DNA from: Bacillota bacterium
GTDB taxonomy: Bacteria > Bacillota > Clostridia > Oscillospirales > Acutalibacteraceae
Assembly: GCA_023417635.1 (NCBI GenBank)
Contig: JAEZFF010000018.1
Coordinates: 1-12,805 of the forward strand
Direction of reading: 5' to 3'
Length of the DNA: 12,805 nt
The position numbers and the translations under genes were made by a program. Below, piece by piece: positions 5,937 to 12,805 of the stretch; position 1 is the stretch's first letter, and each line of letters starts with the position of its first letter. The notes beneath the pieces were generated by a model. It was given only the letters and a program-made list of their open reading frames with translations. It had not been told where the DNA came from and searched no databases.

Positions 5937-7349
5937 ATGGAAAAGTTAAAGTCGCAGGTACAGGAGATTGACCGTACTGTTTACGATATTAAAGACAAAG
6001 TAAATGCTTCTTATGAGGTAGAAGAAGGCCTTACGCCGCAGATCGTCGAAGAAATTTCGAAGGCAAAAGGCGACCCCGAATGGATGCGGGAGTTCCGGCT
6101 GAAATCGCTGGAAATTTACAACAAAACCCCACTGCCGAACTGGGGCCCGTCGCTTGACGGGCTGAACATGAACAACATCATTACCTATATCCGCCCGAAT
6201 ACTCCGATGCGCGGAAACTGGAACCAGGTGCCGGACGACATTAAGAATACGTTTGAGCGCCTCGGAATTCCGGAAGCAGAACGCAAGTCGCTTGCCGGTG
6301 TCGGCGCGCAGTACGACTCCGAAGTCGTGTATCATAATGTGCGCGAGGAAGTCCGCCAGCAGGGTGTTGTTTATACCGACATGGAAAGCGCGCTGAAAGA
6401 CCCGAAGTACGGCCCTATGGTACAGAAATACTTCATGAAGCTTGTCCCGCCGACGGATCATAAATTTGTCGCGCTGCATGGGGCAGTCTGGTCGGGAGGC
6501 TCGTTCGTTTATGTGCCGCCGCATGTAAAAGTTGCCATTCCGCTGCAGTCGTACTTTCGGCTGAATGCGCCGGGCGCTGGCCAGTTCGAGCATACGCTGA
6601 TTATTCTGGGCGAAGGAGCGGACCTGCATTTTATTGAAGGATGCTCCGCGCCAAAGTACAACGTAGCGAACCTTCATGCGGGCTGTGTGGAGCTGTATGT
6701 GGCGAAGAATGCACACCTGCGCTACTCCACCATTGAAAACTGGTCAAAAAATATGTATAACCTGAACACCAAGCGCGCCCTTGTGGAAGAGGGCGGCACA
6801 ATTGAATGGGTTTCCGGTTCGTTCGGTTCCCACGTTTCTTACCTTTACCCTATGAGTATCCTGAAAGGCGAAAATTCCCGTATGGAGTTTACTGGAATTA
6901 CATTTGCAGGGAAAGGCCAGAACCTTGACACCGGTGCAAAAGTCGTTCATGCTGCACCGCACACGTATTCTAACATCAACACAAAGTCCATTTCAAAAGA
7001 CGGCGGCGTGTGCACCTACCGCAGTTCGGTGGAAATACAGCCGCAGGCTTATGGCTGCAAATCTTCCGTGAACTGTGAGTCCCTGATGCTTGACGATCGC
7101 TCGCGCTCTGATACCATCCCGGTGATGGACATCCGCAATGACGATGTAGATGTGGGCCATGAAGCAAAAATCGGCCGCATCAGCGACAATGCGATTTTTT
7201 ACCTGATGAGCCGCGGAATTTCCGAAGCGGATGCGCGGTCGATGATTGTTACCGGTTTTGCAGAGCCGATTGCCAAGGAACTGCCGGTTGAGTATGCAGT
7301 GGAAATGAACAACCTGATTAAACTGGAAATGGAGGGCGCCATCGGCTGA
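5937..7349 (+). CDS. sufB: SufB, Fe-S cluster scaffold subunit
   Basis: SufB is the main scaffold of the SufBC2D complex, on which sulfur and iron are joined before transfer to target proteins. The 470-residue length is normal. The core beta-helix region is evident, and the C-terminal part carries the residues equivalent to those essential in E. coli: Cys380 (VNCESLMLDD) and Glu409 (VGHEAKIG). It then ends with the hallmark YLMSRGISEADARSMIV (422-438). The ATG at 5937 is chosen over an in-frame codon inside sufC because CGGAGGG lies eight bases before it. The gap after the sufC stop is 19 bases, so the two are surely co-transcribed. B. subtilis places sufB last; here it directly follows sufC. 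Confidence 0.97.
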   Translation: MEKLKSQVQEIDRTVYDIKDKVNASYEVEEGLTPQIVEEISKAKGDPEWMREFRLKSLEIYNKTPLPNWGPSLDGLNMNNIITYIRPNTPMRGNWNQVPDDIKNTFERLGIPEAERKSLAGVGAQYDSEVVYHNVREEVRQQGVVYTDMESALKDPKYGPMVQKYFMKLVPPTDHKFVALHGAVWSGGSFVYVPPHVKVAIPLQSYFRLNAPGAGQFEHTLIILGEGADLHFIEGCSAPKYNVANLHAGCVELYVAKNAHLRYSTIENWSKNMYNLNTKRALVEEGGTIEWVSGSFGSHVSYLYPMSILKGENSRMEFTGITFAGKGQNLDTGAKVVHAAPHTYSNINTKSISKDGGVCTYRSSVEIQPQAYGCKSSVNCESLMLDDRSRSDTIPVMDIRNDDVDVGHEAKIGRISDNAIFYLMSRGISEADARSMIVTGFAEPIAKELPVEYAVEMNNLIKLEMEGAIG

Positions 7350-7367
7350 GCCGCGGCGAAAGATCAT

Positions 7368-8459
7368 ATGAAGATAGCTTTGAAAAATGTCAACGTTCTG
7401 CCGGCGCGCACCTGGAATCGACTGGGAATCAACGAGGCGGACTTCTGTGTGGAGCCGGCTGGCACCACCAAGTTCGGCGGCGAGACGGTTTCTCCGCTGC
7501 CGGAAGGTGTTGAAAAAACAGAAAAGCCGTTTCCACTTGAAAAGCTTGAAACCGGTATGGGCCGGGAAGCAGCCGAATTTGTGGAAAAGAACCGCACCTG
7601 CGGCGTTTCGCTGCGTGTTTCTGCCGGAACAAAGGCTGAAAAACCGGTCATCCTCAGCTACCGGCTGGATAATAAAAATCCGGAAGCGGTGGATCTTACC
7701 GAAATTACGGCGGAGGAGAACAGTGAAATCACCGTGATTCAGTGCTACCGCTCCGAGGAAGGGCTTACCGGGTTCCATGGCGGGCTGACAAAACTGTACG
7801 CCTCAAAGGGCGCAGCAATCCACTTAATACAAGTTCAGCTTTTGGGCGGCAGCTGCGCACATTTCAGCGATGTGGGCGCGTTTGCGGCGGATGACGCTGC
7901 CATCGATGTTGTGCAGGCGGAGCTTGGCGGAAGAACCGCACTTTCCGGCGTCAAGACACAGCTGGATGGCTTTCGCAGCCGGCTGGATATGAACTCGATT
8001 TATTTTGGTGACAGCAGTCGGAAAATCGACCTTAACTATGTTGTGCGCCACATCGGCCGCAAAACGAAAAGTGAGATTCACCTGGGTGGCGCCCTGCTGG
8101 ATGAGAGTCAGAAAACGTTCCGCGGAACGATTGATTTTGTCCGCGGTTCTAAGCAGGCGGTAGGGCATGAGAGCGAATTTAATCTGCTGTTCAGCCCAAA
8201 GGTACGCAACCGCACCGCACCGCTGATTCTCTGCGAAGAAGAAGACGTTGAAGGGCAGCACGCCGCTTCAACCGGCAAGATTGACGCTAACCGGCTGTTT
8301 TACCTTATGTCGCGCGGATTGAGTGAAGCAGACGCCAGGCGGCTGTTGATTGAGGCACAGTTCCGCCCGGTTATCAGCCGCATCCCAAATGAAGAAGTAA
8401 AAAACGAAATTACGAAGTATATGGAAGCGAGGCTGAGCAGAATTGAATCGATGGGTTGA
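7368..8459 (+). CDS. sufD: SufD, SufB-like scaffold partner
   Basis: SufD pairs with SufB in the SufBC2D complex and is linked to iron entry. The 363-residue product is shorter than E. coli SufD (about 420) and lacks much of the N-terminal helical extension, as many Firmicute forms do. The C-terminal SufBD core is clear: EGQHAASTGKID with His298, equivalent to the E. coli SufD His proposed at the cluster site, then YLMSRGLSEADARRLL (312-327). The start at 7368 lies 18 bases after sufB but has only a weak GAAAG ribosome binding site, so translation may rely partly on coupling from sufB. The 3' end overlaps the proposed sufS start by 17 bases. Confidence 0.95.
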   Translation: MKIALKNVNVLPARTWNRLGINEADFCVEPAGTTKFGGETVSPLPEGVEKTEKPFPLEKLETGMGREAAEFVEKNRTCGVSLRVSAGTKAEKPVILSYRLDNKNPEAVDLTEITAEENSEITVIQCYRSEEGLTGFHGGLTKLYASKGAAIHLIQVQLLGGSCAHFSDVGAFAADDAAIDVVQAELGGRTALSGVKTQLDGFRSRLDMNSIYFGDSSRKIDLNYVVRHIGRKTKSEIHLGGALLDESQKTFRGTIDFVRGSKQAVGHESEFNLLFSPKVRNRTAPLILCEEEDVEGQHAASTGKIDANRLFYLMSRGLSEADARRLLIEAQFRPVISRIPNEEVKNEITKYMEARLSRIESMG

Positions 8460-9669
8460 AGATTTTCCAATATTGAGCCAAAAGATGAATGGAAAACGGA
8501 TGGCTTACCTGGACAATGCCGCAACTTCACAGCGCCCACTTTCCGTTATCCATGCGGTAGATGAATTTTACCGCACCCAGAATGCAAACCCGCACCGCGG
8601 GCTGTATGCCCTCAGCGTCGCAGCCACAGAGCGGTATGAGAATGCCCGCCACACCGTGAAGGAATTCATCGGCGCGGAAAAAGACTGCGAAGTAATTTTT
8701 ACCCGCAACGCGAGCGAATCACTGAACCTTGTCGCTTACAGCTATGGCCTTGCCTTTTTGAAGGAGGGCGATGAAATCGCTCTGCCCGTAAGCGAACACC
8801 ACAGCAACCTTGTGCCGTGGCAGATGGTGGCGCAGGCAAAAGGGGCAAAGCTTGTTTACCTTTATCCGGATGCGGACGGCCGCCTGACCGATGAAGAAAT
8901 TAACAGTAAAATTACGGCAAAAACGAAAGTCGTCGCCGTGGCGCATGTTTCCAATGTGCTCGGTTCGGTGTACCCGGTTCGTAAAATTGCCGACAAGGCG
9001 CACTCTGTCGGTGCTGTAGTCGTTGTGGACTGCGCGCAGGGTATTCCGCATTACAAAGTGGATGTGAAAGAGCTTGGTGCGGATTTCATGGCTTTTTCCG
9101 GCCATAAGATGATGGCGCCAATGGGCATTGGCGTTCTATATGGCAGGGAAGAACTCCTCAATAAAATGCCGCCGTTCCTGCGAGGCGGCGAGATGATTGA
9201 GTATGTTCACGAGCAGTCTGCTACCTTTGCACCGCTTCCGCAGAAGTTTGAAGCAGGCACGCAGAATGTGGGCGGTGCTGTTGGGCTGGAAGCAGCAATT
9301 CAGTACCTGCAGAAGGTCGGCTATGAAAAAATCCATCAAACGGAGCAGGAGCTTTTAAACTATGCCCTCGACGGGATGGAACAAATTCCGCACGTTACGG
9401 TTTACGGCGGAACGAAAAACCGCGCAGACCGCTGCGGTGTGATTTCCTTTAACGTTGACGGTGTTCATCCGCACGACGTTGCCAGTATCCTCGATGCAGA
9501 CGGCGTGGCAATTCGTGCCGGGCATCACTGCGCTCAGCCGCTGATGGAGTACCTGAAAGTGAACGCGACCTGCCGTGCGAGCGTTTATTTTTACAACACA
9601 AAAGAAGACGTTGACCAGTTTCTGGAAAGCTTAAGAAAGGTCAGGGGGTGGCTTGGGCTTGGAACTTAA
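8443..9669 (+). CDS. sufS: SufS cysteine desulfurase (PLP-dependent)
   Basis: SufS removes sulfur from L-cysteine, giving alanine and a protein-bound persulfide that is passed to SufU. The 408 residues cover the complete class V aminotransferase fold. Visible residues are the PLP Schiff-base Lys222 (FSGHKMMAPMG), His119/His120 in SEHHSN, the cofactor Asp196 in DCAQG and the persulfide Cys363 in RAGHHCAQP. The start is taken as TTG at 8443, with GAGG ten bases upstream inside sufD. The next in-frame ATG (codon 15) would delete the conserved DFPILSQ opening of the family. The overlap with sufD implies translational coupling. The gene overlaps sufU at its 3' end. Confidence 0.96.
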   Translation: MNRWVEDFPILSQKMNGKRMAYLDNAATSQRPLSVIHAVDEFYRTQNANPHRGLYALSVAATERYENARHTVKEFIGAEKDCEVIFTRNASESLNLVAYSYGLAFLKEGDEIALPVSEHHSNLVPWQMVAQAKGAKLVYLYPDADGRLTDEEINSKITAKTKVVAVAHVSNVLGSVYPVRKIADKAHSVGAVVVVDCAQGIPHYKVDVKELGADFMAFSGHKMMAPMGIGVLYGREELLNKMPPFLRGGEMIEYVHEQSATFAPLPQKFEAGTQNVGGAVGLEAAIQYLQKVGYEKIHQTEQELLNYALDGMEQIPHVTVYGGTKNRADRCGVISFNVDGVHPHDVASILDADGVAIRAGHHCAQPLMEYLKVNATCRASVYFYNTKEDVDQFLESLRKVRGWLGLGT

Positions 9670-10093
9670 TCAGATTTACACTCAGATTTTAACGGAGCAT
9701 AACAACTCCAAACGCAACAAGCATCCGCTGGAAAACCCAACGGTTACGCTGAAGGGTGTGAACCCAAGCTGCGGCGACGAAATTGCGCTGCAGCTGCGCG
9801 TAAAAGACGGAAAAATAGAGGATGCCGCTTTTACCGGCATCGGCTGTGCTATTTCCCAGGCTTCCACTTCCATTATGATTGACCTTATTAAGGGCAAGTC
9901 AACGGCAGAAGCCATGGAGCTTGCTGAAACATTCCTTGGCATGATAAAAGGTGATGTAACGGACGAAAAACAGTTGGAAGCATTGGATGAAGCAATTGCC
10001 TTGAAAGATGTGGCGCATATGCCCGCGCGGGTGAAATGTGCCGTGCTTGGCTGGCACACGCTGGAAAATGCGATTGAGGGGAAAAAAGACTGA
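9659..10093 (+). CDS. sufU: SufU, zinc-dependent sulfurtransferase
   Basis: SufU accepts the persulfide sulfur from SufS by a zinc-ligand swap and hands it to the SufBCD scaffold. All four family zinc/sulfur residues are present: Cys38 and Asp40 (PSCGDEI), Cys63 (GIGCAIS) and Cys127 (RVKCAVLGW). The 144 residues match the family. No ATG is available near the N-terminus. The TTG at 9659 is preferred because AGGGGGTG ends about eight bases before it; a TTG at 9653 adds two residues but sits almost on that site. The gene overlaps the end of sufS by 11 bases, indicating coupling. SufU in place of SufE/SufA is typical of Firmicutes. Confidence 0.94.
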   Translation: MELNQIYTQILTEHNNSKRNKHPLENPTVTLKGVNPSCGDEIALQLRVKDGKIEDAAFTGIGCAISQASTSIMIDLIKGKSTAEAMELAETFLGMIKGDVTDEKQLEALDEAIALKDVAHMPARVKCAVLGWHTLENAIEGKKD

Positions 10094-10143
10094 TTTCATC
10101 TTTCGGCGCTGCCTGAAAAAAATCGGCACAAGGAGTGCTTTGC

Positions 10144-10956
10144 ATGAAAGTGATTCATTTTCAGCCGAATCCGAAGAGCGAAGCCCGCGTTGTGGGCTAT
10201 CTGCATGACCCGGTCCCAGCAGAGATGCCGAGCCGGGTGGAACGCCCGTGCGTTGTGGTCTTCCCCGGCGGCGGGTATACTTTCCTTTCTGAGCGGGAAG
10301 CTGACCCGCCGGCTATGGCTTTCTTTGCAAAAGGGTACCAGGTGTTTGTTCTGTATTATTCCATAGGAAAAATGGCCACAGAATTGCGTCCGCTGGTGGA
10401 TGGTTCGCTGACCCTTATGGAAATCCGCAGAAAAAGTGCAGAGTGGCACGTCATTCCGGATAAAATTGCTGTGATGGGGTTTTCGGCAGGGGGCCATGCT
10501 GCGGCTTCCCTTGGCACACTCTGGAATTCTTCGGAGCTGAAGAAAAGAATTGATACCGAAGGCGGGGCAAACCGGCCCAACGCGATGATTCTGTGCTATT
10601 CGGTCATTACTGCCGCAGAGCTGGCGCATAAGGGCTCCATCGAAACGCTGTGCGGCGGGAATCCGACCGAAAAACAAAAGGAATTCTATTCGCTGGAAAA
10701 GCACGTGGATGCTAACACGCCGCCTACATTTTTATGGCATACCGTAGAGGATGGAACCGTCCCAGTAGAAAATTCCATGATGTTTGCCGCAGCCCTTCAG
10801 AAAAATAACATCCCGTTTGAATGCCATATCTTCCAGAAGGGCGGGCATGGCATGTCGCTGTGCAACACGGAAGTGGGGAGTGAAAATCCGCACGATGCTG
10901 CATGGTTCCCGCTCTGTGCTGAATGGCTTGGCAGCCTGTTTGAATTTTCCTATTGA
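10144..10956 (+). CDS. Alpha/beta hydrolase, acetyl-esterase-like
   Basis: This is a probable carboxylic-ester hydrolase of the acetyl-esterase/lipase type, soluble since no signal peptide is seen. In the 270 residues the oxyanion-hole PGGGY (41-45) precedes the nucleophile elbow GFSAG (Ser114), the acid Asp203 (VEDGTVP) and the base His235 (KGGHG), a complete and correctly ordered triad. The ATG at 10144 follows AAGGAG by eight bases. The gene starts 50 bases after sufU with no terminator between them, and a strong terminator follows, so it is probably the last gene of the suf transcript. A link to Fe-S assembly is not known for this family. The substrate (xylan acetyl groups, other short-chain esters) cannot be told from the sequence. 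Confidence 0.85.
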   Translation: MKVIHFQPNPKSEARVVGYLHDPVPAEMPSRVERPCVVVFPGGGYTFLSEREADPPAMAFFAKGYQVFVLYYSIGKMATELRPLVDGSLTLMEIRRKSAEWHVIPDKIAVMGFSAGGHAAASLGTLWNSSELKKRIDTEGGANRPNAMILCYSVITAAELAHKGSIETLCGGNPTEKQKEFYSLEKHVDANTPPTFLWHTVEDGTVPVENSMMFAAALQKNNIPFECHIFQKGGHGMSLCNTEVGSENPHDAAWFPLCAEWLGSLFEFSY

Positions 10957-10985
10957 TTTTTACCTCAGCTTGTTCATGCATTTGT

Positions 10986-11020
10986 CCACCGCTTGGGTTT
11001 TTCCCTGCGGTGGTTTTTTT
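10986..11020 (+). terminator. Strong rho-independent terminator of the suf/esterase transcript
   Basis: CCACCGC (10986-10992) pairs perfectly with GCGGTGG (11007-11013). An inner GGG-TTTTT-CCC extends the stem, and TTTTTTT (11014-11020) follows. It lies 30 bases after the esterase stop. On the opposite strand the stem is not followed by a T-run, so it should not stop the convergent gene efficiently. Confidence 0.92.
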
Positions 11021-11049
11021 ATTTAGTGCCTTTAAACTAGGACAATTTT

Positions 11050-12054
11050 CTAATATGAAATCATAGCCATACCATGAGGGCCATCTGTAACGATTGCCTG
11101 CGATACCCCTTGGAGTTTCAAAAAATCTTCAATACTGCTTTGGCTGATTGGCACATAATCATAGGACCCCATATATTTATATCTCTCCGTATACAGAATA
11201 TAAGCAAATCCATTTTTAGTAAGGATCTTGTGTGTTTTGGGGTCGACTAGGGTATACAATTTACTTTGATTTTTCAATTTGTTTTTGACTGCCACTTCTA
11301 AAACACTAGCAACGATTTGGAAAAATTGAACATCTTTATTTTTCTTATTTTGCTGAGCCTTCGGTATCATGACAGAACAGATGTAATCCATTGTGTGACA
11401 GCATTCGAACAGCGACTCTTTATTAAATATAGTTTCATAGTCGCTTACACTGTCGCCTTGAAAGACTTTTTGCAGGACTGCACGGGAAGTGTCTTCTGTT
11501 AGATAATACTTAAAATCAAAGTCTTCAATTTTGATTGGATTAAAATTGAGTGGTATACTGTTCTGATTCTCCCTTAACATTTCTTCATATTGCTTTTTTG
11601 TAAGCACCACAGAAATGTTTTTATCCAACTTATTTTCCTGCATGAACCATGAAATGCTCCAGCCCATAGAGTTATCCTGAAAACCTGGATTAAAATCTAT
11701 GAAGGATACCCCCAATGCGTTTGCTGTAGCAAGAACTGTATGCAGACCATTGACTTTATCCTGAACTTCAATTTTACCGATTGGATAGATTCCATCTAAA
11801 ACTTCGAATTGATGCTGCTCAACATATTTTCGTGCATAACGTTCTGTGGAAAAAGTCAGAATTCCTTTGCCATGGTCCTCGGTTTGGCACACATACGGAA
11901 CACTTACTCCGCTTTCCATATTGGCTTGTTTCGTCGATAATATGATATAAAGTTCCTGCATGCTCATGATCTTTTTTGCTAGGATGGAGGCTTCTTGATT
12001 AGACATTTCTGTCTTCTTATGGCCGCTTTTCATCAGCTCCTGAAAAATGCCCAT
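11050..12054 (-). CDS. Hypothetical protein, SseB N-terminal-domain-like
   Basis: The product is 334 residues and cytoplasmic-looking. The stretch from about 30 to 125 follows the pattern of the SseB N-terminal domain: ELYII, then VPYVCQTEDHGKGILTFST (52-70), ERYARKYVEQ, and an alternating segment ending in GVSFIDFNPG (115-124). SseB was named for enhanced serine sensitivity and the domain's molecular role is unclear. Residues 130-334 are not recognised. The gene is AT-rich compared with the suf genes and stands alone, convergent to them, suggesting separate acquisition. The ATG at 12054 has GGAAGAG seven bases upstream and a good promoter behind it. The family match is by pattern only, so the function stays open. 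Confidence 0.65.
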   Translation of the reverse strand: MGIFQELMKSGHKKTEMSNQEASILAKKIMSMQELYIILSTKQANMESGVSVPYVCQTEDHGKGILTFSTERYARKYVEQHQFEVLDGIYPIGKIEVQDKVNGLHTVLATANALGVSFIDFNPGFQDNSMGWSISWFMQENKLDKNISVVLTKKQYEEMLRENQNSIPLNFNPIKIEDFDFKYYLTEDTSRAVLQKVFQGDSVSDYETIFNKESLFECCHTMDYICSVMIPKAQQNKKNKDVQFFQIVASVLEVAVKNKLKNQSKLYTLVDPKTHKILTKNGFAYILYTERYKYMGSYDYVPISQSSIEDFLKLQGVSQAIVTDGPHGMAMISY

Positions 12055-12086
12055 AATATCTCTTCCTTTTTTAAAATCTTGTTTTC

Positions 12087-12117
12087 ATTATAGCACAATA
12101 AGGCTATCCTGTGTCAT
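12087..12117 (-). promoter_or_regulatory. Candidate promoter of the SseB-like gene
   Basis: On the minus strand TATAAT (12087-12092) is preceded by TGC (extended -10). ATGACA (12112-12117) sits at a long 19-base spacing as -35. It lies 33 bases upstream of the ATG. Confidence 0.55.
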
Positions 12118-12180
12118 AATACCGTATCATTCAAAAGGCGTTTTGGCTCTTGAAGTCAGGCAAAAAGATTTAGCAGTTTT

Positions 12181-12206
12181 ACAGATTCCAAATATTGCGA
12201 ATCTGT
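12181..12206. repeat. 26-bp dyad, perfect 8-bp arms
   Basis: ACAGATTC (12181-12188) and GAATCTGT (12199-12206) are perfect inverted repeats separated by ten bases that are themselves nearly symmetric around AATATT. No T-run follows directly, so a terminator is unlikely. A protein-binding operator between two divergent genes is the more natural reading, though unproven. Confidence 0.5.
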
Positions 12207-12384
12207 CAATCAAGACTTTTACTGATATCTCAGCGGGTGCTTTATCACTGCGAACAAAGAATAATAACTGCACTTTTTATTTTTCATTGCCTGGAACTTT
12301 TGCTCCGGTGGATTTTTTTATTCTGCGGCTCTAGCGGCGCGCCCTTTTGCATATATATAACCGATGCGAAAGGGGTAATTGAAT

Positions 12385-12805
12385 ATGAAGGTCTTAACCG
12401 TGACAAAAAACCGGATTTTGGCTGTCCTGTTTTTTATCTTGGCGGCCATACTGATTGTGTGCGCTTGCCTTTTCGGCGTACGTTCTGTTCAGGCTTCCAC
12501 ACCGAAACGTGACCTGCCGATTTATAATGTTCAGACAAGCGAAAAAAAAATTGCCATTTCGTTTGACGCGGCATGGGGCAATGAGGAAACACAAACGCTG
12601 ATTGATATCCTGAAAAAGTACAATGTAAAAACAACTTTTTTCGTTGTGGGCGCATGGGTCGACAAATATCCGGAATCTGTGAAAGCCCTTACAGCCGCGG
12701 GGCATGAAGTATGCAACCACTCCAACACGCATCCGCATATGCCAAAGCTTTCCTCGCAGGAAATGACGGCGCAGGTGACCGCCTGCAATGAAAAAATTAA
12801 AGCGG
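12385..12805 (+). CDS. Polysaccharide deacetylase, PdaB-like sporulation type (partial, 3' end outside)
   Basis: The first 140 residues are visible. Residues 1-38 form a short basic start and one membrane segment or uncleaved signal (about 11-31), placing the enzyme on the outer face of the membrane. From residue 55 the CE4/NodB deacetylase domain begins: SFDAAWGN with metal/catalytic Asp61, TTFFVVG (83-89) and the zinc-binding H-x3-H motif His112-SNT-His116. The classic second Asp of the FDD motif is Ala62, as is usual in the PdaB-type sporulation group, which acts on spore cortex or peptidoglycan. The ATG at 12385 follows AAAGGGG by eight bases. The C-terminal catalytic motifs lie beyond the window, so completeness and exact subtype remain open. 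Confidence 0.88.
   Translation, partial: MKVLTVTKNRILAVLFFILAAILIVCACLFGVRSVQASTPKRDLPIYNVQTSEKKIAISFDAAWGNEETQTLIDILKKYNVKTTFFVVGAWVDKYPESVKALTAAGHEVCNHSNTHPHMPKLSSQEMTAQVTACNEKIKA

Larger units (their letters stand above)
12055..12384. other. AT-rich intergenic region between divergent genes
   Basis: These 330 bases separate the SseB-like gene from the deacetylase gene. The left part holds the promoter and ribosome binding site of the SseB-like gene; the middle holds the 26-bp dyad at 12181-12206. Near 12286-12320 a weak hairpin (GGAAC/GCTCC with one mismatch) precedes a T-run on the plus strand. A 95-codon open frame over much of the region lacks a ribosome binding site and any recognisable family. 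No convincing promoter for the deacetylase was seen; CATATATATA at 12349-12358 is only suggestive. Confidence 0.5.

Noticed and set aside
5946..6716. Open frame of 256 codons on the minus strand opposite sufB
   Set aside because: It is a shadow of sufB and shows no domain or ribosome binding site.
12047..12334. 95-codon plus-strand frame in the spacer before the deacetylase
   Set aside because: It starts inside the SseB-like gene on the opposite strand, lacks a ribosome binding site and resembles no family I recognise.
1..12805. CRISPR arrays, tRNA or rRNA genes
   Set aside because: No regularly spaced repeats, clover-leaf features or ribosomal RNA sequence were seen anywhere in the window.

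Overview
The window looks like a chromosomal segment of a spore-forming, Gram-positive anaerobe of the class Clostridia, possibly in or near the Ruminococcaceae/Oscillospiraceae (the family is inference). The reasons are the paired sporulation genes spoIVB-spo0A, a Firmicute-type SUF operon (sufCBDSU, with SufU rather than SufE/SufA), a sporulation-type polysaccharide deacetylase, strong purine-rich ribosome binding sites, and extended -10 promoters (TGC-TATAAT seen three times).

Left edge (1-1100): the end of an IS3-family insertion sequence has landed inside a tyrosine recombinase gene. The IS terminus removes the last part of the catalytic domain and its first three bases (TGA) act as the stop codon. 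Between this wrecked integrase and spo0A lie 14-bp direct repeats and an inverted repeat that would hide the integrase ribosome binding site in a hairpin.

Sporulation block (1156-3277, minus strand): spoIVB followed by spo0A, the same order as in Bacillus. The Spo0A DNA-binding domain is highly conserved. Its receiver domain has lost the phosphoacceptor aspartate (Glu instead), the conserved lysine (Ser instead) and one acidic-pocket aspartate (Asn instead). This is the most interesting observation in the window.

Middle block (3484-11020, plus strand): a pyridoxal/pyridoxamine kinase-like gene with its own promoter; a small cysteine-containing XRE-type helix-turn-helix protein; then the SUF iron-sulfur cluster assembly operon sufC-sufB-sufD-sufS-sufU. 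Its genes are tightly spaced or overlapping, and sufS and sufU appear to use TTG starts. An alpha/beta hydrolase follows 50 bases later with no terminator between, and the run ends in a strong rho-independent terminator. SufS takes sulfur from cysteine, SufU relays it, and the SufBCD scaffold/ATPase builds the cluster. SufS needs PLP, which the kinase upstream may help supply.

Right edge (11050-12805): an AT-rich gene on the minus strand resembling the SseB N-terminal domain, an intergenic stretch of about 330 bases with a 26-bp dyad, and the 5' part of a PdaB-like polysaccharide deacetylase running off the window.
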